NCBI GenBank assembly: GCA_017569285.1
Contig: CP069419.1
Location: forward strand, 1,736,001-1,800,000
Direction: 5' to 3'
Origin: Clostridiales bacterium
GTDB lineage: Bacteria; Bacillota; Clostridia; Christensenellales; Aristaeellaceae
DNA length: 64,000 nt
Shown: positions 1 to 9,365 of the stretch, one piece after another
Numbering within the stretch: the first letter of the stretch is position 1
Layout of the letters: each line of letters starts with the position of its first letter
Program-made: the position numbers and the translations under genes
Notes under the pieces: model-generated
The model's input: the letters and a program-made list of their open reading frames with translations, nothing else
The model's database searches: none
What the model was told of the DNA's origin: nothing

Positions 1-2
1 AA

Positions 3-113
3 CCGTATAATATTAAATTATTTGGCTTTAAAGTTTATAGGCATATAATGTGTAAAATCGAACAAAAGAAAAGACAAAAATTCATAGATGAATTGTTGAA
101 CAAAGAGTTATAA
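3..113 (+). CDS. C-terminal end of an upstream gene (partial)
   Basis: An open frame enters from the left edge and stops with TAA at 111-113, giving about 36 residues rich in Lys, Ile and Phe, ending DELLNKEL. It runs in the same direction as the polysaccharide genes that follow and has the same AT-rich codon use, so it is probably the tail of another surface-polysaccharide gene. The piece is too short to name a family. An internal ATG at 48 could start a tiny ORF of its own, but the frame is open to the window edge and a truncated gene is the simpler reading. Confidence 0.5.
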   Translation, partial: PYNIKLFGFKVYRHIMCKIEQKKRQKFIDELLNKEL

Positions 114-154
114 GATTCTTTTGTTACCGAATATAAGATAAAGGAAGAATGCCC

Positions 155-1132
155 ATGATTGTTGCATGTACTGTATCATTTAACAGCAGTGTAATCATTG
201 AAAAAACAATTGATAGCTTACTTTCACAATCCTTTCTAGTAGACAAAATTGTAATTGCGGACAATTGCAGTAATGAAGAAAATAAAGCAAGATTGAAATC
301 ATATTTGGACAAATCACCTACAATAGATATCATATGGCTAAATAAAAACTCCGGTGGTGCTGGTGGATTTTATGAGGCAATGAAATATGCGAAGGAGCAA
401 TATGATCCGGATTGGTATTGGCTTATGGACGATGATGCATACCCCAATCCCAATTGCTTGGAAATCCTTCTGGAGCAGCAAAAGCAATTAGACAATGTTG
501 GATTTGTTGCGCCTGTTATTTGGGGTATTGATAATCAAAAATATCAATTGTACCATCCTCGAAAGGAACAGGGGAAAGCAAATAAGTTTTCTGCAATAGC
601 AGAAACAATAGGAGAGTTAAATCCTGTAGAAATAATTGATATCGATGCCTTTGTTGGTCCCCTTATCTCCAAAGAAGCGGTGAATAGTTGCGGCCTTCCG
701 AGGCCTGGGTATTTTTTAGAAGGAGATGATATGGACTATACGTTTAGGATCACAAGACAGTTTAAAGGTTATTTGATTAAAACTGCTCAGATTAATCATA
801 AAGATCTCATTATTGCAAACGGTATCAATCCAGGGATGTGGTGGAAACAGTATTATTCGTATAGAAATCCTATCATTTTTGCAAAATACAATTATCATGG
901 TACTAAAAAGAGAAGATATATTTTTAATCATTTATTATTTGCATCCAAACAAATCATTAAGATGTATCTTGATAACCGATATAAAGGATATAGATTATTT
1001 CGAAGCAAGTTGTTGATTAAAGGAATTCTTGATGGCTTGAAACGAAAGGAAGGGATAGTGGTTGTTCCTTCTGAATATAAACAATCTCTAACAGATATGG
1101 AAATGAAAATGAAAAGTCATATTAAAAGATGA
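155..1132 (+). CDS. GT2 glycosyltransferase, GlfT2-like (possible galactofuranosyltransferase)
   Basis: A cytoplasmic family-2 glycosyltransferase of 325 aa that should add a sugar to a lipid-linked glycan at the membrane. The N-terminus (IVACTVSFNSS) is the nucleotide-binding start of a GT-A fold. An acidic WLMDDDA motif near residue 95 is the metal/UDP-binding site, and LEGDDMDYTFR followed by INHKD fits the catalytic end seen in GlfT2-type galactofuranosyltransferases. UDP-galactopyranose mutase, which makes the Galf donor, lies downstream at 7798, which supports but does not prove Galf as substrate. The start at 155 is chosen because AAGGAAG (141-147) sits 7 nt before it; the ATG at 149 almost abuts that ribosome site. 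Codon use is AT-rich like the next five genes. Confidence 0.8.
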   Translation: MIVACTVSFNSSVIIEKTIDSLLSQSFLVDKIVIADNCSNEENKARLKSYLDKSPTIDIIWLNKNSGGAGGFYEAMKYAKEQYDPDWYWLMDDDAYPNPNCLEILLEQQKQLDNVGFVAPVIWGIDNQKYQLYHPRKEQGKANKFSAIAETIGELNPVEIIDIDAFVGPLISKEAVNSCGLPRPGYFLEGDDMDYTFRITRQFKGYLIKTAQINHKDLIIANGINPGMWWKQYYSYRNPIIFAKYNYHGTKKRRYIFNHLLFASKQIIKMYLDNRYKGYRLFRSKLLIKGILDGLKRKEGIVVVPSEYKQSLTDMEMKMKSHIKR

Positions 1133-1413
1133 ATATTAAGAAGATAGTGAAAAGATGCGATTAACTAAGAGGATACATAAACAATTTACGCAATTTGTAG
1201 CAAGAGAAAAGCTGGAAACCAATGTAAGTATACTGGTCAGTTTTATAGATTGATCTTCCGGAGAAGATGTCTTATGTATTTTCCTAGTTAAGTATAAAGA
1301 CTATAGTTTTTTTCATGTCGGATATGGATACATGCGTTTATGTCATTTGTTGAAGCATGTTATACTTGAAAGAGGAAATAACTATTTGATCAACTGTTTT
1401 GGTGGATATAAAA
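1133..1413 (+). other. AT-rich gap with possible gene remnants
   Basis: This 280-nt gap holds no intact gene. A 32-codon ORF (1155-1253, starting MRLTKRIHK) and a further open stretch leading up to the next gene look like short coding debris, but no family is recognisable. A good purine-rich ribosome site is absent. The gap may also carry regulatory DNA; no convincing promoter pair was found. Confidence 0.35.
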
Positions 1414-2643
1414 ATGAGAAATAGGATAAAGAATATCATTTCAAAAGAGAACAGAGAACATTTAGACATATTATATTATTGTGCTCTTGGATTATTTCTG
1501 ATTTATATGATTTCCACGCATTTGCTATTAAAGGTTGATCTTGATTTTTTATGGAAACCATTGTTTTTATTATGTATAGCATTATTATCTATAAGGGAGT
1601 GCATGAATCCAGAACTTAGATTAAAAGAATTAATTGCACTTCTATTTATGATGATAATTGTATCTCTGATTTTTCGGATTGCAATAGGGCCATCAGCAAA
1701 TTCTCTTATTATGGTTTTTGTCTTTGCCTTTACGGCAAGAAAAATGAAATTCTCCAACATTGCAAGATTTGCAGTTATAATTTCTGGTGTAATGCTATTT
1801 ATTATCATTCTTTGTTCTGAGTTGGGAATAATAGAGAATTATGTAATGCATGATGAAAGAGAAAGGGAGTTTTTAGGATTCAGATATGCGCTAAAAGCAC
1901 CAGCGCTGTTCTTTAATATTATTGGATTATTTGTCTATATCAAAAAGCAGAAGATATCATTGATTCAAATTGCATTGCTCACAATAATCAACATTTTCCT
2001 ATATCAAAAAACAGATTCAAGACTAAGCTTTTTTTTAGGGGAACTGATATTGCTTTTTGCCTTTATAATGAAGAAATGGCCCAAATTATTAACAAGAAGA
2101 AAAGTATTATGCATTCTAGTTGTTTTTTCATTTCTCCTTGGCTCTTTAGGCATATGCTATTTAACAAAAAATTACAATCCTTCCATAGGATGGCAATCTA
2201 AACTTAATTCTGTTTTGGCTGGAAGATTATACTATAGCCAAAAATCCTTGGAAAAATATGGATTTAGCATTTTAGGAAATAAAGAAATTGAATGGACAGG
2301 AAATGGCTTAGATAAAGAAGGGAAACCAAGCAATCAGGAATATTCATATGTGGATAGTTATTATATACAAGTATTACAAAGATATGGACTATTGGTATTA
2401 TTATCTATATTATTGATTTGCACAATATCAATGATAAAAATATATAAGGAAAAAGATTATTATCTTTTGTTTTTGCTAGGATTTAAAGCAGCACATTGTA
2501 TTATTGACGATTCATCTATGCTTCTAGAGTTTAATACATTTTGGATTGCAATTGGCACTATGGTATTTCGCCATGTGTTTACAGATGGATATATTTTTTC
2601 GTATTATAGTAAAAAGAAAACAGTGCATATCGGAATGCGATAA
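1414..2643 (+). CDS. Wzy-like polysaccharide polymerase (O-antigen polymerase type)
   Basis: A polytopic membrane protein of about 409 aa with some ten hydrophobic segments and a larger polar loop in the last third (residues about 275-330, including the GNGLDKEG and YSYVDSYYIQ stretches). This is the usual layout of Wzy polymerases, which join repeat units at the outer face of the membrane. Sequence conservation in the family is very low, so the call rests on topology, length and on sitting between a glycosyltransferase and a Wzx flippase. The ATG at 1414 is preferred, with a weak GGTGG ahead; a TTG at 1399 would add five residues. Very AT-rich codon use indicates foreign origin. Confidence 0.7.
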   Translation: MRNRIKNIISKENREHLDILYYCALGLFLIYMISTHLLLKVDLDFLWKPLFLLCIALLSIRECMNPELRLKELIALLFMMIIVSLIFRIAIGPSANSLIMVFVFAFTARKMKFSNIARFAVIISGVMLFIIILCSELGIIENYVMHDEREREFLGFRYALKAPALFFNIIGLFVYIKKQKISLIQIALLTIINIFLYQKTDSRLSFFLGELILLFAFIMKKWPKLLTRRKVLCILVVFSFLLGSLGICYLTKNYNPSIGWQSKLNSVLAGRLYYSQKSLEKYGFSILGNKEIEWTGNGLDKEGKPSNQEYSYVDSYYIQVLQRYGLLVLLSILLICTISMIKIYKEKDYYLLFLLGFKAAHCIIDDSSMLLEFNTFWIAIGTMVFRHVFTDGYIFSYYSKKKTVHIGMR

Positions 2644-2730
2644 TATGAATCCTTGATAAAATAAGACATATTTAAATGGATATTAAATGTGGTTGCTTAA
2701 GATATTAGTTTTGATGCGAAAGGCGATCTG

Positions 2731-4188
2731 ATGAAAGCTACTTCTCTTAAAAAAAACTTCCTGATGAATACCATCTTAACGGTATCGTCTTTTATTTTTC
2801 CAATTATTACTTTTCCTTATGTATCACGCGTGCTTTTGCCGACTGGCACTGGGAGGGTTAATTTTGCAACATCTGTGATTTCATATTTCTTGATGTTTGC
2901 TCAAATGGGGATACCATCTTATGGTATTCGTGCATGTGCAAAAATCCGAGACAATAAAGAAAAATTAACCAGGACGGCACATGAACTACTCATACTCAAT
3001 CTGATTATGAGTTTAGCGGCATATATTCTGCTTGCAATAGCATTAATTGTGATTCCCAAATTCCGGGAAGAGAGAACGTTGCTTATTGTTATCAGCCTAA
3101 CAATTGGATTGAACGCTATTGGAATGGAGTGGCTGTATAAAGCACTTGAACAATATGCCTATATTACAGTTCGATCAGTCATCTTTAAATTCATAGCATT
3201 AGTCGCTATGTTTTTATTGGTACATGCAGAATCAGATTATATTATTTACGGGGCCATAACAATTTTGGCAGCATCTGCCTCAAATGTGTTGAATTTGATC
3301 AATGCGCATAAGTTCATTGGTTTCAAGCCAGTTGGGGATTATGATTTACGAAAGCATCTGAAACCAATACTCGTGTTTTTTGCGATGGCGTGTGCTACGA
3401 CTATATATACGAATTTAGACAATGTTATGTTAGGGTTTATGACCACAGATGCTGACGTGGGGTATTATGGTGCTGCTGTAAAGATTAAAGTGATATTAGT
3501 TAGCATTGTCACATCATTAGGAGGTGTATTACTTCCCCGTGCTTCATACTATGTTGAACATGGGAATATGGAGGAGTTTAAGAGAATTACTTCAAAGGCA
3601 ATGAGTTTTGTCTTTTTATTCGCAACGCCTTTGACAATATATTTTATTATGTTTGCTCATAACGGAGTACTGCTGCTATCTGGAGAAGCGTTTGAAGGTG
3701 CAATCATTCCTATGCAGGTGATTATGCCGACATTACTCTTGGTGGGAATAACAAACATAATGGGTATTCAGATACTCGTACCAACGGGAAGGGAAAAGGT
3801 TGTGCTGCATTCAGAAATCGCAGGAGCAATCGTCGATATTGTAATCAATGCAGCATTAATTCCTTCTATGAAAGCAACCGGAGCAGCCATTGGCACGGTT
3901 GTTGCAGAATTAGTTGTACTTGTTGTTCAGTATCATGCATTACATGAAGAAATCAAGGGCATGATGCAAGATATCCACTTTGGAAGAATTATAGTAGCGG
4001 TTTGTCTTGGAGTAGTTTTATCTTTTTGGGTTAAGTACATTCATCTTGGAGATTTCTTCACCCTGGCGATATCAGCGTGTTTCTTTTTTGCCGGATATGG
4101 AGTATATATGCTTATCCGAAAAGAATCGCTGATCATAGAATTATATTCGCAAGTGGTGGGCATAATCAAACGCAGAGAAAAGGTATGA
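2731..4188 (+). CDS. Wzx-type polysaccharide flippase (MATE/MOP superfamily)
   Basis: A 485-aa protein with 12-14 predicted membrane helices. The N-terminus (KKNFLMNTILTVSSFIFPIITFPYVSRVL) is typical of the polysaccharide transport family: a short basic tail, then a helix ending in a PYVSR-like motif. Such proteins flip undecaprenyl-diphosphate-linked repeat units outward for Wzy to polymerise. Its place directly after the Wzy-like gene supports that role. The ATG at 2731 has an AAAGGCGA ribosome site. It is AT-rich, like its neighbours. Confidence 0.88.
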   Translation: MKATSLKKNFLMNTILTVSSFIFPIITFPYVSRVLLPTGTGRVNFATSVISYFLMFAQMGIPSYGIRACAKIRDNKEKLTRTAHELLILNLIMSLAAYILLAIALIVIPKFREERTLLIVISLTIGLNAIGMEWLYKALEQYAYITVRSVIFKFIALVAMFLLVHAESDYIIYGAITILAASASNVLNLINAHKFIGFKPVGDYDLRKHLKPILVFFAMACATTIYTNLDNVMLGFMTTDADVGYYGAAVKIKVILVSIVTSLGGVLLPRASYYVEHGNMEEFKRITSKAMSFVFLFATPLTIYFIMFAHNGVLLLSGEAFEGAIIPMQVIMPTLLLVGITNIMGIQILVPTGREKVVLHSEIAGAIVDIVINAALIPSMKATGAAIGTVVAELVVLVVQYHALHEEIKGMMQDIHFGRIIVAVCLGVVLSFWVKYIHLGDFFTLAISACFFFAGYGVYMLIRKESLIIELYSQVVGIIKRREKV

Positions 4189-4227
4189 TGCAACTGTTTG
4201 TTTTTTGTTTGAATTAGATGGTGGATT

Positions 4228-5316
4228 ATGTTGAATCGAAAAGAGCGTATCATATGGATTGATTATCTACGGGTTATAGCTATTATTCTTGTTGTTTTAT
4301 GCCATTCAACTGAAGAGGGCGTCTATGATTTGACATTAAATTCCGTGATGGAAATGTCATATGCCAGAAGAATCTTTCCATTTACATGTTTTACTGTGGG
4401 ACGTTTAGGCGTGCCGATTTTTCTTCTAATTTCGGGTTATCTGTTACTGGACAGAGAGTATGATACAGAAGCGATGAAGCGATTTTTGAAGAATAAATGG
4501 CTTCATTTAATCCTGTGTACAATAATATGGTTTTTAATATATGATCTATTTTTGGTGTTTATTCAAGGGGAAAAACTATCAGTAAATGACATAATTCAGG
4601 ATCTCCTTTTTTTGAATAAAGTACAAATGTCTCATGTATGGTATATGCCGATGATAATCGGTTTATATGCATTGATTCCTTTTGCTGCGAATTGCTTGCG
4701 AAAAGTGGATCATGAAAAAATTATATGGATACCATTGGGCTTTTTCCTGATAAGCATATTTCTTTACCCGACAATCTCTGCTTTGTTCCGAGTCATTAAT
4801 CCTGCACTTCGTTCGATGTCTAACCAAATTAATGCCGGATTTAGCGGAGGAACATATGGTATTTATCTGGTATTTGGTTGGCTGTTAAAAAAGGAAACAT
4901 TTAAAAAAGTAAAAAAGATTTGGATTGTTCTGCTTGTTATGTTATCGATTGGAACCGTTTTATGGCTTCAATTATGGTCATATGAAAACAATGTACGATA
5001 TAGTCTCTGGTACGACAGCCCGTTCCTTCTTGTTGCAGCAGTATGTTTTTTTGAACTGTTTTCAAGATGCAAATTCCATAAAGGATACAGGTTTCTGCAT
5101 TGGTTATCAAGTTATGCTTTTGCAGTGTATTTAATCCATTTTCCTTTTAAACTGCTTTTGCTTGATTTTGTGATGAATATGTCGTATCCGAAGACTATAA
5201 AGGTCTTGATTATGTGGGGGTTGCTATTGATAATCAGTTTGCCTATTGCATTTATAATCAGCCTGATTCCAAAGTGTGGGAATTATCTGTTGTATAGAAA
5301 ATACAATAAACAATAA
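4228..5316 (+). CDS. Acyltransferase-3 family membrane protein
   Basis: A 362-aa integral membrane acyltransferase with about ten helices. It starts RIIWIDYLRVIAIILVVLCHS, the hallmark of the AT3/OafA/WecH family: the first helix carries the Arg and the conserved His of the acyl-donor site. These enzymes move acetyl groups across the membrane onto extracytoplasmic polysaccharides. The next gene encodes a separate SGNH hydrolase 15 nt downstream, the same pair of activities that is fused in OafA-like enzymes, so the two may act together. The substrate is unknown but is presumably the glycan made by this cassette. Confidence 0.85.
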   Translation: MLNRKERIIWIDYLRVIAIILVVLCHSTEEGVYDLTLNSVMEMSYARRIFPFTCFTVGRLGVPIFLLISGYLLLDREYDTEAMKRFLKNKWLHLILCTIIWFLIYDLFLVFIQGEKLSVNDIIQDLLFLNKVQMSHVWYMPMIIGLYALIPFAANCLRKVDHEKIIWIPLGFFLISIFLYPTISALFRVINPALRSMSNQINAGFSGGTYGIYLVFGWLLKKETFKKVKKIWIVLLVMLSIGTVLWLQLWSYENNVRYSLWYDSPFLLVAAVCFFELFSRCKFHKGYRFLHWLSSYAFAVYLIHFPFKLLLLDFVMNMSYPKTIKVLIMWGLLLIISLPIAFIISLIPKCGNYLLYRKYNKQ

Positions 5317-5331
5317 GAAAAGCGAAATAAG

Positions 5332-6021
5332 ATGGAAAAGAAGCATAATCACAGATTATTATTAGTTTTGAATGCTGTTCTTGTGATAGTTGTAATTATA
5401 TTATTATTGAACAAATATGGCATCTTAAAGAAACCACAGAAAGAATACAGTTATCTTGATAATGATCAGTATTTACCATATGTGGCAATGTTTAGATTGA
5501 ATGAGAAAGATACAGATATCATATTTGCCGGAGATAGCATTACCAATCGTGGGCGTTTTAATGAATTTTTCGCTGAAAGTGATTTGCTGAATCGAGGAAT
5601 TGATGGCGATACTACAGAAGGATTGCTTAACCGTTTGGACGAAATATTGTCTCATAATCCGAGGAAGATCTTTTTGATGATAGGCATTAATGATTTGATA
5701 AGAGATATCCCATATGAAAGAACAATTCAGAACTATCGAATGATAATAGAACAAATATTACTCGAACTTCCCGAATGTCGGATTTATATTCAATCAATTC
5801 TGCCTTCGACCATTGTAAGTGATGAGAAAATTGAAAGAATAAATGCAGATATGCGGACTATCTCAGAAGAATATGGAACCAAATATCTGGATGTATATAA
5901 GTTGTTTTTTAACGATAATGGAGAGCGAAAGGATGAATTGCTTGCATCAGATGGCTTGCATCTAAGTGAAAAAGGGTATTCGGTTTGGATCAAGATGATT
6001 CAAGATTATGTATTAAAGTAA
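5332..6021 (+). CDS. SGNH/GDSL-family esterase or acetyltransferase, membrane-anchored
   Basis: A 229-aa protein with one N-terminal membrane helix (residues about 8-26, VLNAVLVIVVIILLL) followed by an extracytoplasmic SGNH domain. Block I is FAGDSI (catalytic Ser), the Gly block is LNRGIDGD, block III is IGINDL (Asn) and block V is SDGLHLS (Asp and His), so all four catalytic blocks are intact. It most likely removes or transfers O-acyl groups on the surface glycan, working with the AT3 protein just upstream. Whether it is a hydrolase or the transfer half of a split OafA system cannot be told from sequence. Confidence 0.82.
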   Translation: MEKKHNHRLLLVLNAVLVIVVIILLLNKYGILKKPQKEYSYLDNDQYLPYVAMFRLNEKDTDIIFAGDSITNRGRFNEFFAESDLLNRGIDGDTTEGLLNRLDEILSHNPRKIFLMIGINDLIRDIPYERTIQNYRMIIEQILLELPECRIYIQSILPSTIVSDEKIERINADMRTISEEYGTKYLDVYKLFFNDNGERKDELLASDGLHLSEKGYSVWIKMIQDYVLK

Positions 6022-6676
6022 CGGATAGGAGCAGGCTTTCGGTAAAGAATTCCTAGAGAATCTTTAAGTAATAATGAGAAGCATACGTTCGATTGTGATT
6101 CGAATTCCAGTAATGGGTAGCTATATTGATACATGTAAAAAAGGACTATTGTTAAGAAATTGCTGAGGAAATACAGAAATCGAGCTCTCAAGATTGAACT
6201 AAAAAAACATTTATTTCGGAAAGGTTAAATATCATTCTTTGAACATGAAAATGGATTACCATGTCGTAAGTGATGAACTGATAGAGCTGTCCAAGACAAA
6301 ACATATAGATCTTGGTATTCCTGTTGAAACGTACAAGATTTGAAAATGGGAAATGATGTTTGATTATTCAAATGTTGGTGGATTATTAAGCACGGTGTGC
6401 GCTAAAGGATGGATGGTTTTGAATATAAATGCTCAAAATAAGTAAACGAGGACTATAAGCATAGAGTGTATATATTGGAGCGGGAGAGAGAGGCGTTCAT
6501 GGTTGTTGCTAATATTTTCACAGCACCCCCCAATTGAATCCAGAAGGACAAGTATTTATCAAGAACAATACCAAACAATCTAAACAATTGGTGGTAAAGG
6601 TAGTATTAGTTAAATCCGTAAAGCATGAAGAAGTTTATGACCAATAATTAAGCAAGGAAAGCAGGCACATAAACAA
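6022..6676 (+). other. 655-nt AT-rich region of decayed coding sequence
   Basis: No intact gene is present. Several short open stretches interrupted by stops are visible. One at 6139-6228 encodes a strongly basic peptide (KKLLRKYRNRALKIELKKH), reminiscent of the N-termini of some polysaccharide-cluster proteins such as the DUF1919 family; that likeness is tentative. Another begins with an ATG at about 6245 and stops after some 32 codons. A third carries a frameshift (see 6442-6647). The picture is one or more genes lost from the cassette. Confidence 0.45.
6442..6647 (+). pseudogene. Frameshifted gene remnant
   Basis: Two open stretches, 6442-6537 and 6531-6647, join into one plausible peptide of about 68 residues if one base is added to the run of six C at 6526-6531. 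The left part reads YILEREREAFMVV and the right part continues LNPEGQVFIKNN to a TAA at 6645. There is no credible start. I read it as the tail of a gene that has decayed; the family is not recognised. Confidence 0.35.
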
Positions 6677-7804
6677 ATGGAAACAAAAGAGGAATTTAAT
6701 CCACAGAGATTTGGGAACACTAATGTTAATAGCTTGACAGGTATTAAAGCAATTGCCATGATTATGCTTTTCTGGTGGCATAGTCCAATAAAACCCCAAG
6801 GGCCAGATATTGGGGCGAGAATGTGTGAAATTTTCTTTGTTTTGTCAGGATTTTTAGTTGGGATAAATCATTGGAATATAGACACAAATGATGTTTTTAG
6901 CGTATCTAGGCAATACTGGTGGAAAAAAGTGTTGAAAGTATGGCCGTTACATTGTATTGCTTTTTTGATTGATTGTTCATCATCAATTATTCGATATGGA
7001 AGCGACTTCATTACACGAGATAATGCAATTAGTGCTGTATTAAACCTTAGTCTTGTTCAAGCTTGGAGTAATGATTCAAAGTTATACTTTTCTTTTAATG
7101 GGGCAACATGGTTCCTAAGTTGCTTATTGTTTTGCTATCTGATGTCTTTTTTTGTAATTAATATTTTGAGAGAATATAAAAAACCGTTTCTGGTTTTTCT
7201 CTTTATAGTTTTTATCAGGGTCTTGTGTGAATTACTTAATATAAAGTGGGGATGGAGTGGCATTACTTTCAATTATCACGTCTCTCCAATAATCAGGTTA
7301 CTTGAGTTTACTGCTGGATTAGCATTAGTACCCCTATTCTTTTCTCTTGATCGAAAAGTAAAAGGAATGGGTCATGATTTCCTATTATTTACCATATTGG
7401 AAATTATAACTATAGTACTTTATGTTCTCTGTATTATTTTGGAAAACACATCATGGATTAGAGGATATTTCATACTAGCTGCTTGTGTATTAATTTTTGT
7501 GTTTGCATTCAATAGAGGAGGGGTATGCAAACTATTATCAACTAAGCCATTCGCATGGTTTTCATCTATACAATTGAGTTTTTTTATTCTTCACCAAGCT
7601 GTAATTCACTTTTATGAAAGGTGTTTTCCTAACGCAATCAATTCACCACTACTGTTAACAATTATACTGTTTCTTGTTATTGTTAGAATGAGTATTTTTT
7701 ACCAAAAAAATATTGTGAAAATAGCTTCAAAAGGATTGGAAACCTTTTTTGCACGAATTAGGACGCTTGTAAAAAAACGTACGGAGGATAATAGCAAATG
7801 GTAG
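6677..7804 (+). CDS. Acyltransferase-3 family membrane protein (second copy)
   Basis: A 375-aa polytopic protein. NSLTGIKAIAMIMLFWWHS near the N-terminus is the AT3 first-helix motif, with the His in the expected place. About ten helices follow and the C-terminus is basic. It probably acylates an exported sugar. Its stop overlaps the start of glf by 7 nt, so the two are translationally coupled. It is only distantly like the AT3 protein at 4228, so this is not a recent duplication. Codon use is AT-rich. Confidence 0.82.
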   Translation: METKEEFNPQRFGNTNVNSLTGIKAIAMIMLFWWHSPIKPQGPDIGARMCEIFFVLSGFLVGINHWNIDTNDVFSVSRQYWWKKVLKVWPLHCIAFLIDCSSSIIRYGSDFITRDNAISAVLNLSLVQAWSNDSKLYFSFNGATWFLSCLLFCYLMSFFVINILREYKKPFLVFLFIVFIRVLCELLNIKWGWSGITFNYHVSPIIRLLEFTAGLALVPLFFSLDRKVKGMGHDFLLFTILEIITIVLYVLCIILENTSWIRGYFILAACVLIFVFAFNRGGVCKLLSTKPFAWFSSIQLSFFILHQAVIHFYERCFPNAINSPLLLTIILFLVIVRMSIFYQKNIVKIASKGLETFFARIRTLVKKRTEDNSKW

Positions 7805-8913
7805 ACTACATAATTGTTGGAGCAGGTCTTTATGGAGTAACAGTTGCTCGGGAATTGGCGGATGCTGGGTATAAGATTCTCGTGATTGACAAGCGGGATC
7901 ACATTGCTGGTAATGTATATACGAAACTGGTAGAGGGCATTAATGTCCATATCTACGGTGCACATATCTTCCATACAAACAATAAGACAGTGTGGGATTA
8001 TGTTCAGCGATTTGCAACATTCAATCGTTTTACAAATTCTCCTGTGGCGAACTATCACGGGGAACTGTATTCTCTTCCTTTCAACATGTATACGTTCAAT
8101 AAGATGTGGGGAGTTGTAACCCCGGAAGAGGCGGAGGCGAAAATCGCTGAGCAGAAGGCAGCTGCCGGGATTACTGAGCCGAAGAATCTGGAGGAACAGG
8201 CAATTTCCCTGGTTGGTGTGGATATCTATGAAAAACTGATTAAAGGCTATACCCAGAAACAGTGGGGAAGACCGTGTGATCAGTTGCCGGCGTTTATTAT
8301 TAAGCGGCTGCCGGTTCGGTTGACATTTGACAACAACTATTTCAATGCGCTGTACCAGGGAATCCCGGTGGGCGGTTATACAAAGATGGTGGAGAATATG
8401 CTGGAAGGCATAGAAGTAAAACTCTCCACGGATTATTTTGCAGATCGGGATTATTGGAATAGCGTGGCGGAAAAGATCATTTATACCGGTCCTATTGATG
8501 CTTACTTTGATTACTGCCTGGGCAATCTGGAATATCGCTCTGTACGGTTTGAGACAGAGGTGCTGGATAAGCCGAATTTCCAGGGGAATGCGGCAGTCAA
8601 CTATACGGACGCGGAAACACCCTGGACTCGGATTATCGAACATAAGTGGTTTGAATTCGGAAAGGACGAAAACGGGAATGATCTGCCAAAGACCGTGATT
8701 TCCAGGGAATACAGTTCTGAATGGAAACCCGGGGATGAACCGTATTATCCGGTGAATGACGAAAAGAATTCTTCTCTGTATGCACAGTATAAAGAGCTGG
8801 CGGATAAGGAGAAGAATGTAATTTTTGGCGGAAGACTGGGCGAATATAAGTATTATGATATGGATCAGGTGATCGCTGTAGCGCTGGAAAAGGCGAAAGA
8901 ACTGATTAAGTGA
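7798..8913 (+). CDS. glf: UDP-galactopyranose mutase
   Basis: This flavoenzyme interconverts UDP-galactopyranose and UDP-galactofuranose in the cytoplasm, supplying Galf for surface glycans. It is 371 aa, normal for the bacterial family. The FAD-binding Rossmann motif VGAGLYGV is at residues 7-14, followed by DKRDHIAGN and the conserved YGAHIFHTNN and NRFTNSPVANY segments; the C-terminal GRLGEYKYYDMDQ motif is also present. It overlaps the preceding acyltransferase by 7 nt. The first third of the gene has AT-rich codons like the cassette upstream, while the rest uses GC-rich codons like the DNA downstream; the change falls near 8100. This suggests a recombination join inside the gene. Confidence 0.95.
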   Translation: MVDYIIVGAGLYGVTVARELADAGYKILVIDKRDHIAGNVYTKLVEGINVHIYGAHIFHTNNKTVWDYVQRFATFNRFTNSPVANYHGELYSLPFNMYTFNKMWGVVTPEEAEAKIAEQKAAAGITEPKNLEEQAISLVGVDIYEKLIKGYTQKQWGRPCDQLPAFIIKRLPVRLTFDNNYFNALYQGIPVGGYTKMVENMLEGIEVKLSTDYFADRDYWNSVAEKIIYTGPIDAYFDYCLGNLEYRSVRFETEVLDKPNFQGNAAVNYTDAETPWTRIIEHKWFEFGKDENGNDLPKTVISREYSSEWKPGDEPYYPVNDEKNSSLYAQYKELADKEKNVIFGGRLGEYKYYDMDQVIAVALEKAKELIK

Positions 8914-8952
8914 CGATCTTTGATATGGATTGAGTGAAAGGGGAATCGTTTC

Positions 8953-9282
8953 ATGAAATTCTATAAGCATAATGATCAGATCATCATTGGCGGCTCTGAT
9001 GGAGAAGAGATCACTCCGAACACTACAGACGGCGCCTATGAAAAGCATGTTCCTGTGATTGAACATCACGGGGATTCTGTTCTGGTAAAGGTGGGCAGTG
9101 TGGCGCATCCCATGCTGGATGTGCATTACATCGAGTGGATTGTGCTGGAGACGGAGACTGGATACCAGAAAAAGGATTTAAAGCCCGGGGAAAAACCGGA
9201 AGCTGCATTTGCAGTAACGGAGCCTGTGATTGCCGCATATGAATACTGCAACCTACACGGGCTGTGGATGGCGAAAGCATAA
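8953..9282 (+). CDS. Superoxide reductase (desulfoferrodoxin centre II / neelaredoxin type)
   Basis: A 109-aa cytoplasmic iron protein that reduces superoxide to hydrogen peroxide in anaerobes without releasing oxygen. The iron ligands of centre II are visible: His in YEKHVPVI, His residues in HPMLDVHYIEW, and the Cys and His of YCNLHGLW. There is no N-terminal rubredoxin-like centre I (no CxxC), so this is the short one-iron form. A GAAAGGGG ribosome site lies ahead of the ATG. It follows glf by 39 nt but belongs functionally with the housekeeping block. Confidence 0.92.
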   Translation: MKFYKHNDQIIIGGSDGEEITPNTTDGAYEKHVPVIEHHGDSVLVKVGSVAHPMLDVHYIEWIVLETETGYQKKDLKPGEKPEAAFAVTEPVIAAYEYCNLHGLWMAKA

Positions 9283-9314
9283 ACAGAACAGAAATGAAAC
9301 AGGATACTGCCGGG

Positions 9315-9365
9315 CTGTTTGCAGGAGCAGGGGATGCCTCTGTAGAATCCCAACAGTATTCTGTT
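9315..9365 (+). promoter_or_regulatory. Competing stem-loops before alanine dehydrogenase
   Basis: The sequence CTGTT occurs at 9315-9319 and 9361-9365, and its complement AACAG lies between them at 9352-9356. The first copy can pair with AACAG, stacked on a GGGAT/ATCCC stem (9331-9335 with 9347-9351). The second can form a tight hairpin with a 4-nt loop that ends just before the GGAGG site of ald. The two folds exclude each other, which resembles a translational switch. It may equally be chance pairing; no known riboswitch class is recognised. Confidence 0.3.
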
